A stretch of DNA of 64,000 bases, taken from the NCBI RefSeq assembly GCF_947497935.1, contig NZ_CANMIO010000001.1, positions 310,001 to 374,000 of the forward strand. Direction: 5' to 3'. Under the pieces are notes generated by a model. It was not told where the DNA came from and did no database searches. It saw nothing but the letters and a program-made list of their open reading frames with translations. The stretch is from an uncultured Shewanella sp. Its GTDB lineage: Bacteria > Pseudomonadota > Gammaproteobacteria > Enterobacterales > Shewanellaceae. Each line of letters starts with the position of its first letter. Position 1 is the stretch's first letter. Below are positions 8,443 to 18,426 of the stretch, one piece after another. The translations under genes were made by a program, and so were the position numbers.

Positions 8443-9135
8443 ATGAAAACGATAGGCATGTTAGGCGGTATGAGTTGGGAGTCTACAGCGAGTTATTACA
8501 AGGCGCTCAATGAAGGTGTAAAGGCAAGACTCGGTGGACTGCATTCCGCAAAAGTATGTCTCTACAGTGTCGATTTTGCTGAGATTGAAAAGCTACAGCA
8601 TGCAGGTAAGTGGTTAGATACGGCTGATATCTTGTCAGATGCGGCTAAAAAAATTGCTGCAGGCGGCGCTGATTTTTTATTAATTTGCACCAATACTATG
8701 CATAAGGTAGCTGATGAGATCCAAAGTCAGATTTCAATCCCTATCTTACATATTGCCGATGCAACAGCAGTAAAGCTTTTGGCTAACGGTGTTACTAAAG
8801 TGGGGCTGTTAGGAACTCGTTTTACCATGGAGCAAGAATTCTACAAAAGTCGCCTGACAAACCAATTTGATATCGAGGTGATAGTTCCAAATGAAGCAGA
8901 TCGTAACATTGTGCACCATGTTATTTATGAGGAATTATGCCAAGGCTTGATTAATCCTAATTCAAAGCAACAATATCTGGATATAGTTGATAACTTGTAT
9001 GCCCAAGGAGCCCAGGCTGTCATTTTAGGCTGTACCGAGATTGCATTACTGATTGGCCAACCAGATACCCAAGTGCCACTCTACGATACTACAGCTATCC
9101 ACTGTGAGTATGCAGTGGATAGGGCACTAAGTTAG
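8443..9135 (+). CDS. Aspartate/glutamate racemase family protein (YgeA-like)
   Basis: 230 residues from the ATG at 8443. A TTG three bases earlier is in frame, but the GGAGGG ribosome binding site at 8434-8439 is spaced for the ATG. The two catalytic cysteines of the PLP-independent Asp/Glu racemase family are visible in LLICTNTMHKVAD (near residue 84) and ILGCTEIAL (near residue 196), with MLGGMSWEST at the N-terminus. YgeA/broad-specificity amino-acid racemases share this pattern. The substrate (aspartate, glutamate or others) is not certain. It probably forms an operon with cyaB. Confidence 0.87.
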   Translation: MKTIGMLGGMSWESTASYYKALNEGVKARLGGLHSAKVCLYSVDFAEIEKLQHAGKWLDTADILSDAAKKIAAGGADFLLICTNTMHKVADEIQSQISIPILHIADATAVKLLANGVTKVGLLGTRFTMEQEFYKSRLTNQFDIEVIVPNEADRNIVHHVIYEELCQGLINPNSKQQYLDIVDNLYAQGAQAVILGCTEIALLIGQPDTQVPLYDTTAIHCEYAVDRALS

Positions 9136-9160
9136 GTATTGATTACTGGTTATAAGTAAG

Positions 9161-9184
9161 AAAACGGACTAGGAAGTCCGTTTT
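9161..9184. terminator. Bidirectional terminator between racemase and PuuB-like oxidase
   Basis: Perfect 10-bp stem AAAACGGACT / AGTCCGTTTT with loop AGGA. A and T runs on both sides let it work for both convergent genes. Confidence 0.85.
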
Positions 9185-9212
9185 CTTGTTTATGCAGAGC
9201 CTAAAGTTGACG

Positions 9213-10520
9213 TTAAAAAATATCTTTAAACCTATGATAAAGCATGCCCATGGCTAATAGTGGTGAGCGCAGGTGTGGGCCTCCTGGGAAGGTCATATGG
9301 GGGATTTGGGCAAACACGTCGAAACGTTCGGCTTGAGTGGTTATTGCCTCGGCGATTAATTTTGCTGCCATATGGGTGGCATTAACGCCATGGCCTGCAT
9401 AGGCTTGGGCATAGAAGATATTCTTGGCATCGGGCAAACGACCGATTTGCGGTAAGCGGTTAGCGCCTATACCCATCATGCCACCCCATTCATAATCGAT
9501 ACGCACGCCTTTTAGCTGGGGGAATACCTTCTCAAGGTTAGGTCTCAATGCCGCCTCAATGTCTTTTGGATCTTTGCCTGAGTAGGTACACAGGCCACCA
9601 AATAGCAGGCGATTATCTTCCGATAGATGGTAGTAATCCAAGTCGACTCTTAAGTCGGCAAAGGCCATGTTTTGGGGGATGATTGCGTCACATTGCTCTT
9701 GAGTTAACGGCTCAGTGGCTAAAATATAGGTGCCTGCTGGGAGTACCTTACTGCCAATGTTTTCTTCTAAATCTAAGCCTAAATAGGCGTTACCGGCTAA
9801 TACTAGGTACTGGCAATTTACCTCGCCATGCTCGGTGATTACTTTTGGCTTATCGCCCTTAATAATCTTCTGCGCTGCGCTGTATTCATACATCTTAACG
9901 CCTAAGTTGCGGGCAACTCTGGCTTCACCTAAGGCTAAGTTAAGCGGGTGCAGATGACCACTGGCCATATCCACTAATGCGCCTTGATAGAAATCAGAGC
10001 CTATCACCTCGCCGATACGAGATTTATCGAGTAAGGTCATGTTATGGCCGTAACCAATACTGTTTAAATGTTCAAAATCTTCTTCAAGTTCCCTCATATG
10101 GCGAGGTCGAATCGCTAAGTCGCAATAACCCATCTGTAAGTTGCAATCAATATTGTGCTCAGCGACACGCTGTCTAACGATATCAACAGCTTCAAAGCCC
10201 ATCTGCTCGATGGCTTTTACCCCTTCGCTGCCAATGATATTTTGAAACTGGCTAACGTCATGACCAATGCCACGAATAAGCTCGCCGCCGTTACGGCCCG
10301 ATGCTCCCCAACCTATGCGTTTTGCTTCAAGCAATGCAACGCTAAAGCCTTTTTGGGCCAACTCAATTGCAGTATTAATGCCACTAAATCCACCGCCTAC
10401 CACACACACATCCACATCAATGATCTCTTCTAGGCGTGGTGATTGATGTAGTTCTTTAGCGGTTGCAAAGTAATATGATGCGGGATATTGGTCGCTGTGC
10501 ACCGGGCTTCTAGTTGGCAT
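9213..10520 (-). CDS. puuB: FAD-dependent gamma-glutamylputrescine oxidase-like protein (PuuB paralogue 1)
   Basis: 435 residues, DAO-type FAD oxidoreductase. The dinucleotide-binding motif VCVVGGGFSGINTAIELAQKG lies near residues 37-57, followed by EAKRIGWGASGRNGG, which is typical of PuuB and related amine oxidases. Late landmarks are YEWGGMMGIGANRLPQIGRL and YAQAYAGHGVNATHMAAK. PuuB oxidises gamma-glutamyl-putrescine to the aldehyde with production of H2O2. The gene is divergent from puuR with a PuuR-like motif between. A second, clearly related oxidase lies at 18427-19746, so the two may differ in substrate (for example glutamylated putrescine versus another diamine or a methylated amino acid). 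Shine-Dalgarno GGAG is six bases from the ATG. Confidence 0.85.
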   Translation of the reverse strand: MPTRSPVHSDQYPASYYFATAKELHQSPRLEEIIDVDVCVVGGGFSGINTAIELAQKGFSVALLEAKRIGWGASGRNGGELIRGIGHDVSQFQNIIGSEGVKAIEQMGFEAVDIVRQRVAEHNIDCNLQMGYCDLAIRPRHMRELEEDFEHLNSIGYGHNMTLLDKSRIGEVIGSDFYQGALVDMASGHLHPLNLALGEARVARNLGVKMYEYSAAQKIIKGDKPKVITEHGEVNCQYLVLAGNAYLGLDLEENIGSKVLPAGTYILATEPLTQEQCDAIIPQNMAFADLRVDLDYYHLSEDNRLLFGGLCTYSGKDPKDIEAALRPNLEKVFPQLKGVRIDYEWGGMMGIGANRLPQIGRLPDAKNIFYAQAYAGHGVNATHMAAKLIAEAITTQAERFDVFAQIPHMTFPGGPHLRSPLLAMGMLYHRFKDIF

Positions 10521-10600
10521 CTTATCTCCAAGTATATGTTTTTATTGTAAGTTGGAATTTTGACGGTATATTCTAAGTTATATAAATAAATTATTTACAT

Positions 10601-10613
10601 ATGTTCGTTATTT
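10601..10613 (-). promoter_or_regulatory. Putative PuuR operator (AAATAACGAACAT on the minus strand)
   Basis: One mismatch from the 13-mer at 2049-2061. It sits in the 243-bp divergent region between the PuuB-like gene and puuR, the place expected for autoregulation of a repressor and control of its target. It is supported by the recurrence only. Confidence 0.5.
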
Positions 10614-10763
10614 TTAACACGCTTTCCTGTAGAATACAAATTCACTCGGTGGCACTCATTTCGTTGATAATTACAAACGGGCTCTGGTTCTATCGAGAAT
10701 ACGTTTTATTGCCCTACACTTTGTTCGAGGCAAAGAACGATTACTTCAATTAGGGGAAAGATT

Positions 10764-11312
10764 TTGGATATTGGAGAAAACCTTAAAAGGGTTAGAAAAG
10801 AGAAAGGCTTGTCTCAACGAGAACTGGCAAAACGCGCAGGTGTGACTAACAGCACCATCTCCATGATTGAGAAAAATAGCGTTAGCCCTTCGGTCAGTTC
10901 GTTGAAAAAAGTACTTTCAGGCTTACCTATGTCTTTGGTGGAGTTTTTCTCTATTGAAGATACTTCAGCCGCCGAGCAAAAAGTGGTGTACCGCAGTGAC
11001 GAGCTGTTAGATATCGGTGATGGCACCTTGGACTTTAAGTTAATTGGTCGAGACTTTCCCAATCGGGCCATGTCAGTCATGAGTGAAACCTATCCACCGG
11101 GGGCGGATACTGGCATTGAGATGCTTAAGCATGAAGGGCAAGAAGCGGCAATGGTGATTGAGGGACGATTAGAGTTGACCGTTGGTGATGAAGTGTTTGA
11201 GCTAAAAGAGGGTGACAGTTATTACTTTAATAGCGAGTTGCCTCATCGTTTTCGTAATCCGTTTGATGAAGCTTGTCGGATTATCAGCGCCACAACCCCT
11301 GCTAATTTTTAG
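10764..11312 (+). CDS. puuR: Putrescine-responsive repressor PuuR (XRE-type HTH plus cupin)
   Basis: 182 residues starting with TTG at 10764. GGGGA lies six bases upstream and no ATG is available before the helix-turn-helix. Residues 1-65 form an XRE/Cro HTH (LSQRELAKRAGVTNSTISMIEKN), and residues 110-180 form a small cupin (PGADTGIEMLKHEGQEAAMV, VGDEVFELKEGDSYYFNSELPHRF). This is the architecture of PuuR, which represses the putrescine-utilisation genes and is released by putrescine. Its position between a PuuB-like gene and puuD-puuA supports the assignment. Confidence 0.9.
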   Translation: MDIGENLKRVRKEKGLSQRELAKRAGVTNSTISMIEKNSVSPSVSSLKKVLSGLPMSLVEFFSIEDTSAAEQKVVYRSDELLDIGDGTLDFKLIGRDFPNRAMSVMSETYPPGADTGIEMLKHEGQEAAMVIEGRLELTVGDEVFELKEGDSYYFNSELPHRFRNPFDEACRIISATTPANF

Positions 11313-11809
11313 TTTATATCCTCTGCTTTTTGTAAAGCTAGCTTACCGGAGAGTGTTTCACATTCTTAACGGTAACTAGCTTGTTATCTATTTCAAAATC
11401 CTGCTGTTTCCGCTTTATATAACATTACCCGCTAGGCAGTTCTATACGACGCTGTTTTTATGCTTTTATGTAAATAATTTTAAGCATCGGCTGTGCTTGA
11501 ATGCGATCCGCGTCATCCTCGTTATTTATGCTTTTAATGCATAAAAAACTTATTAATATGCAATCCAATATAAACTTACACAAAGCTGTTTTACTCTAAG
11601 GTGTTGATAACTATTGGTTAGTCATATTTTTGTGTTTTTTTTAACAATCCTTTCACCTTCGCTATTGCCTACTTAATTGATTCCGTGTAGTGTGTGAAAA
11701 AATGAACGTTTGAGTAATAACTGTTCATTATTCAATATTTCGTAAATCAAGATAAAAACTATTCAAAATAATTCTAAAAATTACGAAGACAAAGGATTGA
11801 AGGTGTTTT
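11313..11809. other. 497-bp regulatory region upstream of puuD-puuA
   Basis: AT-rich stretch with no credible gene. It begins with an imperfect inverted repeat at 11336-11381 (AGCTAG/CTAGCT and TTACCG/CGGTAA arms with one bulge), which could end the puuR transcript although no T-run follows. It then carries the convergent PuuR-like motifs at 11697-11733. The remaining long leader before puuD may hold further control elements that I cannot identify. Confidence 0.6.
11697..11733. promoter_or_regulatory. Pair of convergent PuuR-like motifs upstream of puuD
   Basis: Plus-strand AAAAAATGAACGT (11697-11709) and minus-strand GAATAATGAACAG (11721-11733). Each matches 11 of 13 positions of the 2049-2061 motif, and together they form an imperfect dyad about 80 bp upstream of the puuD start. 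This arrangement would suit a dimeric or tetrameric repressor. Confidence 0.5.
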
Positions 11810-12571
11810 ATGTCGGAAGTAGGGCTCGCAGTTGTCGGTGTGACTGCATGTAATCAGCAGTTAGGCTTGCACCCCTTTAATATCGTGGGTGAGAAGTATT
11901 TATTATCGATAGCGGATGCAACACAAGCTTGGCCATTAGTCATTCCTGCGTTAGGGCACTGCCCCGCAGAAACCATTCTCCCACGTTTAGATGGGATCTT
12001 ATTCACCGGCTCCCCCTCAAATATTGAACCACATCATTTCAATGGTCCTGCAAGCGATCAAGAAACACATCATGATCCCAAGCGCGATGCAACAACCTTA
12101 CCGCTATTAAAAGCGGCAATCGATGCCGGTGTTCCTGTGCTTGCAATCTGTCGTGGCTTCCAAGAGATGAATGTGGTGTTTGGTGGCAGCTTGCACCAGA
12201 AGCTTCATGAGGTGGGAGGTTTTATTGAACACAGAGAAGATAAAACCAAGTCAGTAGAGGTGCAGTACGGGATCTCCCACGAGGTTCAGATAGAACCTGG
12301 GGGACTGCTTCACGATGCATGGGGCCGCAGCTCTGCAGAGGTGAACTCTGTCCATACCCAAGGCGTCGATCGCCTGGGTGTTGGGTTGCGGCCAGAAGCA
12401 TATGCAACCGATGGTCTGATAGAAGCTTTTTCTGTCAGAAACGCAAAGAATTTTGCACTAGGTGTGCAGTGGCATCCTGAATGGAAAGTGCTTGATAGCC
12501 CTTTCTATACCGCAATTTTTGCAGCCTTTAATAAAGCATGCCAGCGCCGTGCAGCAAGCAGAGTGAAATAA
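11810..12571 (+). CDS. puuD: Gamma-glutamyl-gamma-aminobutyrate hydrolase
   Basis: 253 residues, class I glutamine-amidotransferase-like peptidase C26 family. The nucleophile is Cys114 in VLAICRGFQEMNVVFGG, and the catalytic His/Glu pair is in GVQWHPEW near the C-terminus. PuuD hydrolyses gamma-glutamyl-GABA to glutamate and GABA in the cytoplasm, the last step of the glutamylated putrescine route. Shine-Dalgarno GAAGGTG precedes the ATG. puuA starts two bases after its stop, so the two are translationally coupled. Confidence 0.92.
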   Translation: MSEVGLAVVGVTACNQQLGLHPFNIVGEKYLLSIADATQAWPLVIPALGHCPAETILPRLDGILFTGSPSNIEPHHFNGPASDQETHHDPKRDATTLPLLKAAIDAGVPVLAICRGFQEMNVVFGGSLHQKLHEVGGFIEHREDKTKSVEVQYGISHEVQIEPGGLLHDAWGRSSAEVNSVHTQGVDRLGVGLRPEAYATDGLIEAFSVRNAKNFALGVQWHPEWKVLDSPFYTAIFAAFNKACQRRAASRVK

Positions 12572-12573
12572 TT

Positions 12574-13923
12574 ATGAAAAAGTTAGTCAGTTATTTAAAA
12601 GAGCAAAAAATTACCGAAGTTGAGTGTGTTGTCTGTGATATGACGGGTATTGCCCGTGGCAAGATAGCCCCAGTGGCAAAATTTATCGATGAAAAGGGCA
12701 TGCGTTTGCCTGAGAGTGTGTTGTTGCAGACGGTGACAGGCGATTATGTCGATGACGAATCTTATGATGCACTACTCGACGAAGCAGATATCGACTTTGT
12801 CTGTGTGCCGGATGAAGATGCAGTCTTTAAGTTGCCATGGACCATAGAAGCCACGGCTCAGGTGATCCACGACACTTATGACAAGATGGGCAATCCTATC
12901 GAATTGTCTCCCCGTAACCTGCTGAAAAAAGTGCTTAGGCTTTATGAAGATAAAGGTTGGAAGCCTGTGGTTGCACCAGAGATGGAGTTTTATTTAACGC
13001 GTATCAATGAGCATCCCGACCACCCACTTATTCCTCCCGTTGGACGTTCTGGCCGCCAAGAGTCGGGTCGCCAGTCTTTCTCTATCGATGCGGCAAATGA
13101 GTACGATCCGTTATTTGAAGATATGTACGACTGGTGTGAAGAGCAGGGTCTGGATATTGACACCTTGATCCATGAAGAGGGCACGGCGCAGATGGAGATT
13201 AACTTCTCTCACGGCGATGCTCTTTCTCTGGCTGATCAAGTGTTTGTATTTAAGCGCACCCTACGTGAAGCCGCGCTTAAACATAATGTTTGCGCCACCT
13301 TTATGGCTAAGCCTGTAACCAACGAGCCGGGCAGTGCGATGCATCTGCATCAGAGTATCGTTGATGTTAAGTCGGGCAAGAATATCTTCTCTAATGAGGA
13401 CGGCACTAAGAGCCCACTGTTTTATAGCTATATCGGTGGTCTGCAAAAGTTTATTCCAGAGCTGTTGCCACTATTTGCGCCTAACGTTAACTCGTTCCGT
13501 CGGTTCTTGCCGGGTGCCTCGGCTCCGGTAAACCTTGAGTGGGGCGAAGAGAACCGCACTTGCGGTCTGCGTATACCTGAGTCTTCACCGCAAAACTTAC
13601 GTATTGAAAACCGTATCGCTGGCGCAGATGCTAACAGCTACCTGTCTATAGCGGCGAGCTTATTATGTGGCTACATGGGCATGGTGGATGATGTTAAACC
13701 CTCTACACCGGTTCAAGGCCGTGCAAATGAAACTCGCGGCGGGGCCGCACTGCCATTAACCCTTGAAGAGGCGTTAGCAATAATGGCCGAAAGCTCGGCT
13801 TGCCGTGAGTATTTAGGCGATATCTTCACTAACGGCTATATCGCGGTGAAGCAGGCAGATCTTGAAAACTACCGCCGGGTGATCAGTTCATGGGAACGTG
13901 AGTTCCTGTTACTCACAGTTTAA
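12574..13923 (+). CDS. puuA: Gamma-glutamylputrescine synthetase, glutamine synthetase family
   Basis: 449 residues from ATG 12574. An in-frame upstream ATG at 12538 lies inside puuD and is unlikely to be used. The glutamine-synthetase fold is recognised by the N-terminal beta-grasp VECVVCDMTGIARGK, then PEMEFYL, ANEYDPLFEDMYDW, MAKPVTNEPGSAMHLHQS, and the NRTCGLRIPE and RIENRIAGADANSYL catalytic segments. The NEPGSAMHLHQS and EWGEENRT variants are those of PuuA rather than GlnA. It ligates glutamate to putrescine using ATP, starting the pathway. It is downstream of and tightly coupled to puuD. Confidence 0.9.
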   Translation: MKKLVSYLKEQKITEVECVVCDMTGIARGKIAPVAKFIDEKGMRLPESVLLQTVTGDYVDDESYDALLDEADIDFVCVPDEDAVFKLPWTIEATAQVIHDTYDKMGNPIELSPRNLLKKVLRLYEDKGWKPVVAPEMEFYLTRINEHPDHPLIPPVGRSGRQESGRQSFSIDAANEYDPLFEDMYDWCEEQGLDIDTLIHEEGTAQMEINFSHGDALSLADQVFVFKRTLREAALKHNVCATFMAKPVTNEPGSAMHLHQSIVDVKSGKNIFSNEDGTKSPLFYSYIGGLQKFIPELLPLFAPNVNSFRRFLPGASAPVNLEWGEENRTCGLRIPESSPQNLRIENRIAGADANSYLSIAASLLCGYMGMVDDVKPSTPVQGRANETRGGAALPLTLEEALAIMAESSACREYLGDIFTNGYIAVKQADLENYRRVISSWEREFLLLTV

Positions 13924-13964
13924 AGCGCTTAGTTTGATGAAATGAGTTTAATGACTCAGCACTG

Positions 13965-13987
13965 AGACTCGTTTTGGGGACGAGTCT
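13965..13987 (+). repeat. Hairpin after puuA
   Basis: 8-bp perfect stem AGACTCGT / ACGAGTCT with a seven-base loop, 41 bases after the puuA stop. There is no T-run, so it may act as an mRNA-stabilising stem or a weak terminator. The remaining sequence up to potF (14204) has no recognisable gene. Confidence 0.5.
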
Positions 13988-14176
13988 TAGATGCCTAACA
14001 TAAATCTTAAGCAAAGAAGTTATTCATACAGATAGCATTTTAAAGAGTGTTATCTATATGAAAGCTGTAAAGCAGTACCACACTGCCGATGCGGTTTTTC
14101 AGGTGTAGCATTGGTTAACAATAAGAACTAGCCGATAAATCGGTAACACAATGTATGGACAGCAGAGATAGATTAA

Positions 14177-15304
<1,128 letters not shown>

Positions 15305-15310
15305 GCAGAG

Positions 15311-15340
15311 AAGGGCAAGGCATCGCCTTGCCCTTTTTGA
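15311..15340 (+). terminator. Intra-operon terminator/attenuator between potF and potG
   Basis: Perfect 10-bp stem AAGGGCAAGG / CCTTGCCCTT with loop CATCG, followed by five T. It lies seven bases after the potF stop and 59 bases before the potG start. Partial readthrough would give more PotF than membrane subunits. Confidence 0.8.
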
Positions 15341-15398
15341 TCAATATGTAAGATAGAAATAAAGGGCGATGATTAATACCCTTAGTTGGAGAAGTAAA

Positions 15399-16535
15399 AT
15401 GACTAGTACCTTAGACGTCACCAATAATTCGATTAAAAAGACGCAAGGCGAAGTGCTGCTTCAGATAGACAGAGTGAGTAAGCTATTTGATGAAGTGCGT
15501 GCAGTAGATGATGTCACGCTAAATATCAAGAAAGGGGAGATTTTTGCATTACTAGGCGGCTCGGGCTCGGGTAAGTCTACATTGCTACGTATGCTTGCTG
15601 GATTTGAAAAGCCATCTGAAGGGCGCATCTTTCTAGACGGAGAAGATATTACCGATATGCCGCCCCATGAGCGACCTATCAATATGATGTTCCAGTCTTA
15701 TGCACTATTCCCACATATGACAGTGGCGCAAAACATCGCCTTTGGCCTTAAACAAGACAAGTTACCCAAAGCTGAAATCGAATCCCGCGTGCAAGAGATG
15801 TTGAAGCTAGTGCACATGGAAAGTTACGCCAAGCGTAAGCCAAATCAACTCTCCGGTGGTCAAAGGCAGCGTGTGGCTTTGGCCCGTTCCTTGGCTAAGC
15901 GACCTAAGTTATTACTGCTCGATGAGCCAATGGGCGCGCTGGATAAGAAGCTACGAACTCAGATGCAACTTGAGGTTGTCGATATTCTTGAAGCCGTTGG
16001 CGTGACTTGTGTGATGGTTACCCATGACCAAGAAGAAGCCATGACGATGGCGGGCCGTATCTCGATAATGAATGAAGGCTGGATAGCCCAGACTGGCTCG
16101 CCCACGGATATTTATGAGAGTCCGAGTAGCCGTATGGTGGCCGAATTTATCGGCAGCGTGAACCTGTTTGAAGGCGAGATTGTTGAAGATGAGGCCGATC
16201 ATGTCATTGTCGAATGCCCTGGTTTATCGCAGAAGATCTTTATCGGTCACGGCGCCTCGACCAGTGTCGATGATAAGACGATATGGATAGCGGTGCGTCC
16301 AGAGAAGACACGTATTACCCGTGAGCAGCCACAAGGTGAATATAACTGGTCTAGTGGTGTGGTTGAAGATATCGCTTATCTTGGTGGAATTTCTGTGTAC
16401 TACATTCGCCTACCGAATAACCTGCTTATTCAAACCATTATGACTAATCGAGAACGTCGTTCAGATCCTCCTACGTGGGAAGAAGCGGTTTTCATTAGCT
16501 GGGAGGCCACCAGCGGAGTGGTCCTTAGATCATAA
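15399..16535 (+). CDS. potG: Putrescine ABC transporter, ATP-binding protein
   Basis: 378 residues from ATG 15399, chosen because GGAG lies about seven bases upstream; the in-frame ATG at 15369 is poorly spaced. ABC ATPase motifs are complete: Walker A GGSGSGKST, Q-loop FQSYALF, signature LSGGQRQR, Walker B LLLLDEPMGALD, H-loop VTHD. A C-terminal TOBE/regulatory region (residues ~285-375) is typical of PotA/PotG. It energises polyamine import through PotH/PotI. Confidence 0.92.
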   Translation: MTSTLDVTNNSIKKTQGEVLLQIDRVSKLFDEVRAVDDVTLNIKKGEIFALLGGSGSGKSTLLRMLAGFEKPSEGRIFLDGEDITDMPPHERPINMMFQSYALFPHMTVAQNIAFGLKQDKLPKAEIESRVQEMLKLVHMESYAKRKPNQLSGGQRQRVALARSLAKRPKLLLLDEPMGALDKKLRTQMQLEVVDILEAVGVTCVMVTHDQEEAMTMAGRISIMNEGWIAQTGSPTDIYESPSSRMVAEFIGSVNLFEGEIVEDEADHVIVECPGLSQKIFIGHGASTSVDDKTIWIAVRPEKTRITREQPQGEYNWSSGVVEDIAYLGGISVYYIRLPNNLLIQTIMTNRERRSDPPTWEEAVFISWEATSGVVLRS

Positions 16536-16545
16536 GGATTTAATC

Positions 16546-17451
16546 ATGAAAAAGCCGTTAAAATTTCGATTACCCAAAGGCCAATGCTGGACCATAGGTG
16601 TCCCGTACTTTTGGCTATTACTCTTCTTCGCACTGCCTTTCGCTATCGTACTTAAGATAAGTTTTTCGACTCCAATCATCTCGATACCGCCTTATGAGCC
16701 CCTGTTTCAGTATGCAGAGGAATCTTTGCAGATCATGCTGAATCTGGGTAATTACCTGCTTATTCTCGATGACTCTTTGTACTATAACGCCTACTTAGGC
16801 TCGCTTAAGATGGCAACAATCTCAACTATAGGCTGTTTGCTGATTGGTTACCCTATGGCCTACGCCATCGCTCGTGCGCCTAAGCGTAACCAAACCATGT
16901 TAATTCTGTTGGTAATGTTACCCTCTTGGACCTCATTTCTTATCCGGGTCTACGCCTGGATGGGGATATTGAGCAACAATGGTGTGATCAATAATTTGTT
17001 GATGTGGACTGGCATTATCTCTGAGCCTTTGCAGATCCTAAATACCAATACCGCTGTGTATATCGGCATCATCTACAGTTATTTGCCGTTTATGATTTTG
17101 CCACTTTACGCCAACTTGTCTCAGCTCGATGGCAGCTTGCTAGAAGCGGCGGCTGATCTTGGCTCTCGTAGTCTCAATACCTTTTGGAAAGTGACCCTAC
17201 CGCTTTCAAAAGGCGGCGTGATTGCTGGATCCATGCTGGTGTTTATTCCGGTGGTGGGTGAGTTTGTGATCCCTGAACTACTCGGTGGTCCAGATTCATT
17301 GATGATTGGTAAGGTGCTATGGCAGGAGTTCTTCAATAACCGTGATTGGCCAGTGGCTTCGGCGCTTGCAATTGTGATGTTAGGGCTACTGATTATTCCG
17401 ATAACCCTGTTCCATCGTTATCAGGCTAAAGAGATGGAGAAAACAGCATGA
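16546..17451 (+). CDS. potH: Putrescine ABC transporter, permease
   Basis: 301 residues with six predicted membrane segments. The EAA loop that docks the ATPase is seen as EAAADLGSRSLNTFWKVTLPLSKGG in two parts near residues 196-220. Short spacing (10 bases) after potG and a 4-bp ATGA overlap with potI indicate one operon. The N-terminal pattern (VPYFWLLLFFALPFAIVLKISFS) fits PotH/PotB. Confidence 0.92.
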   Translation: MKKPLKFRLPKGQCWTIGVPYFWLLLFFALPFAIVLKISFSTPIISIPPYEPLFQYAEESLQIMLNLGNYLLILDDSLYYNAYLGSLKMATISTIGCLLIGYPMAYAIARAPKRNQTMLILLVMLPSWTSFLIRVYAWMGILSNNGVINNLLMWTGIISEPLQILNTNTAVYIGIIYSYLPFMILPLYANLSQLDGSLLEAAADLGSRSLNTFWKVTLPLSKGGVIAGSMLVFIPVVGEFVIPELLGGPDSLMIGKVLWQEFFNNRDWPVASALAIVMLGLLIIPITLFHRYQAKEMEKTA

Positions 17452-18263
17452 AGAAGTTAAATTTTTCTACCATTATGCTTTGGGCGGGTATGTTTTTCCT
17501 GTACGCGCCAATGTTTATCTTAGTTATTTATTCATTTAACGAGTCTAAGCTGGTTACCGTATGGGCTGGGTTCTCGACCAAGTGGTATGGAGAACTGCTG
17601 CGTGATCAACAGATCCTCGATGCAGTATGGACCAGTTTACAGGTGGCCTTTTACGCCTCAACCATGGCCGTGATATTGGGCACCATGGCGGCGTTTGTGA
17701 TGACGCGATTCGCCCGAGGTTGGGGCAAGTTAACCCTATCTAACATGATCACCGCCCCTCTGGTGATGCCAGAGGTGATCACGGGTCTGTCATTGTTACT
17801 GCTATTCGTGCATATGGCCGACTTGTTTGGCTGGCCTGCAGAGCGTGGCATGTTGACCGTGTGGATTGCCCACTCAACCTTCTGTGCCGCTTATGTGGCG
17901 GTGGTGGTGTCATCGCGCTTACGTGAGATTGACCGATCGGTGGAAGAGGCGGCGCAAGACTTAGGAGCAACGCCATTTAAAACCTTCTTCGCCATTACCG
18001 TGCCGATGATCTCGCCTGCGCTAGTGGCGGGCTGGTTACTGTCATTTAGCCTATCGCTGGACGATTTAGTGATCGCGAGCTTCGCTTCAGGCCCAGGGGC
18101 AACAACCTTACCTATGGTGGTGTTCTCCTCGGTGAGAATGGGCGTCTCGCCTAAGATTAATGCGCTGGCGACACTGATCATTCTTATCGTATCGCTGATC
18201 GCATTTATCTCTTGGTACTTTGCTCGTCGCGCAGACATTAAGCAACGTTCTAGCTCTGCTTAG
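17448..18263 (+). CDS. potI: Putrescine ABC transporter, permease
   Basis: 271 residues, six membrane helices, EAA motif EEAAQDLGATPFKTFFAITVPM. It starts within the potH stop (ATGA overlap). Landmarks YSFNESKLVTVWAGFSTKWY and SLDDLVIASFASGPGATTLPM are typical of PotI/PotC permeases. It pairs with PotH to form the transmembrane pore. Confidence 0.92.
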   Translation: MKKLNFSTIMLWAGMFFLYAPMFILVIYSFNESKLVTVWAGFSTKWYGELLRDQQILDAVWTSLQVAFYASTMAVILGTMAAFVMTRFARGWGKLTLSNMITAPLVMPEVITGLSLLLLFVHMADLFGWPAERGMLTVWIAHSTFCAAYVAVVVSSRLREIDRSVEEAAQDLGATPFKTFFAITVPMISPALVAGWLLSFSLSLDDLVIASFASGPGATTLPMVVFSSVRMGVSPKINALATLIILIVSLIAFISWYFARRADIKQRSSSA

Positions 18264-18359
18264 CAGTCGCTGCATCACTACGATGTGAGAGCTAGCTTTG
18301 ATATTGGTTAGCTTTCATATCGAGCCGTTCTATAGATTAATCCCAATTTATTTAAGACA

Positions 18360-18379
18360 GTGAGCCGAAAATGGCTCAC
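18360..18379. repeat. Inverted repeat between potI and puuB
   Basis: Perfect 7-bp stem GTGAGCC / GGCTCAC with loop GAAAAT and no T-run. It may separate the pot and puuB-gabDT transcripts or stabilise mRNA ends. Confidence 0.45.
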
Positions 18380-18426
18380 CTATCGAGATCGAGAAATACG
18401 CTATTGAAGCGTAAAGGACTGAAGTT

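Noticed and set aside
14058..14108. 16-codon frame before potF as a leader peptide
   Set aside because: Weak ribosome binding site and no terminator or anti-terminator pairing visible.
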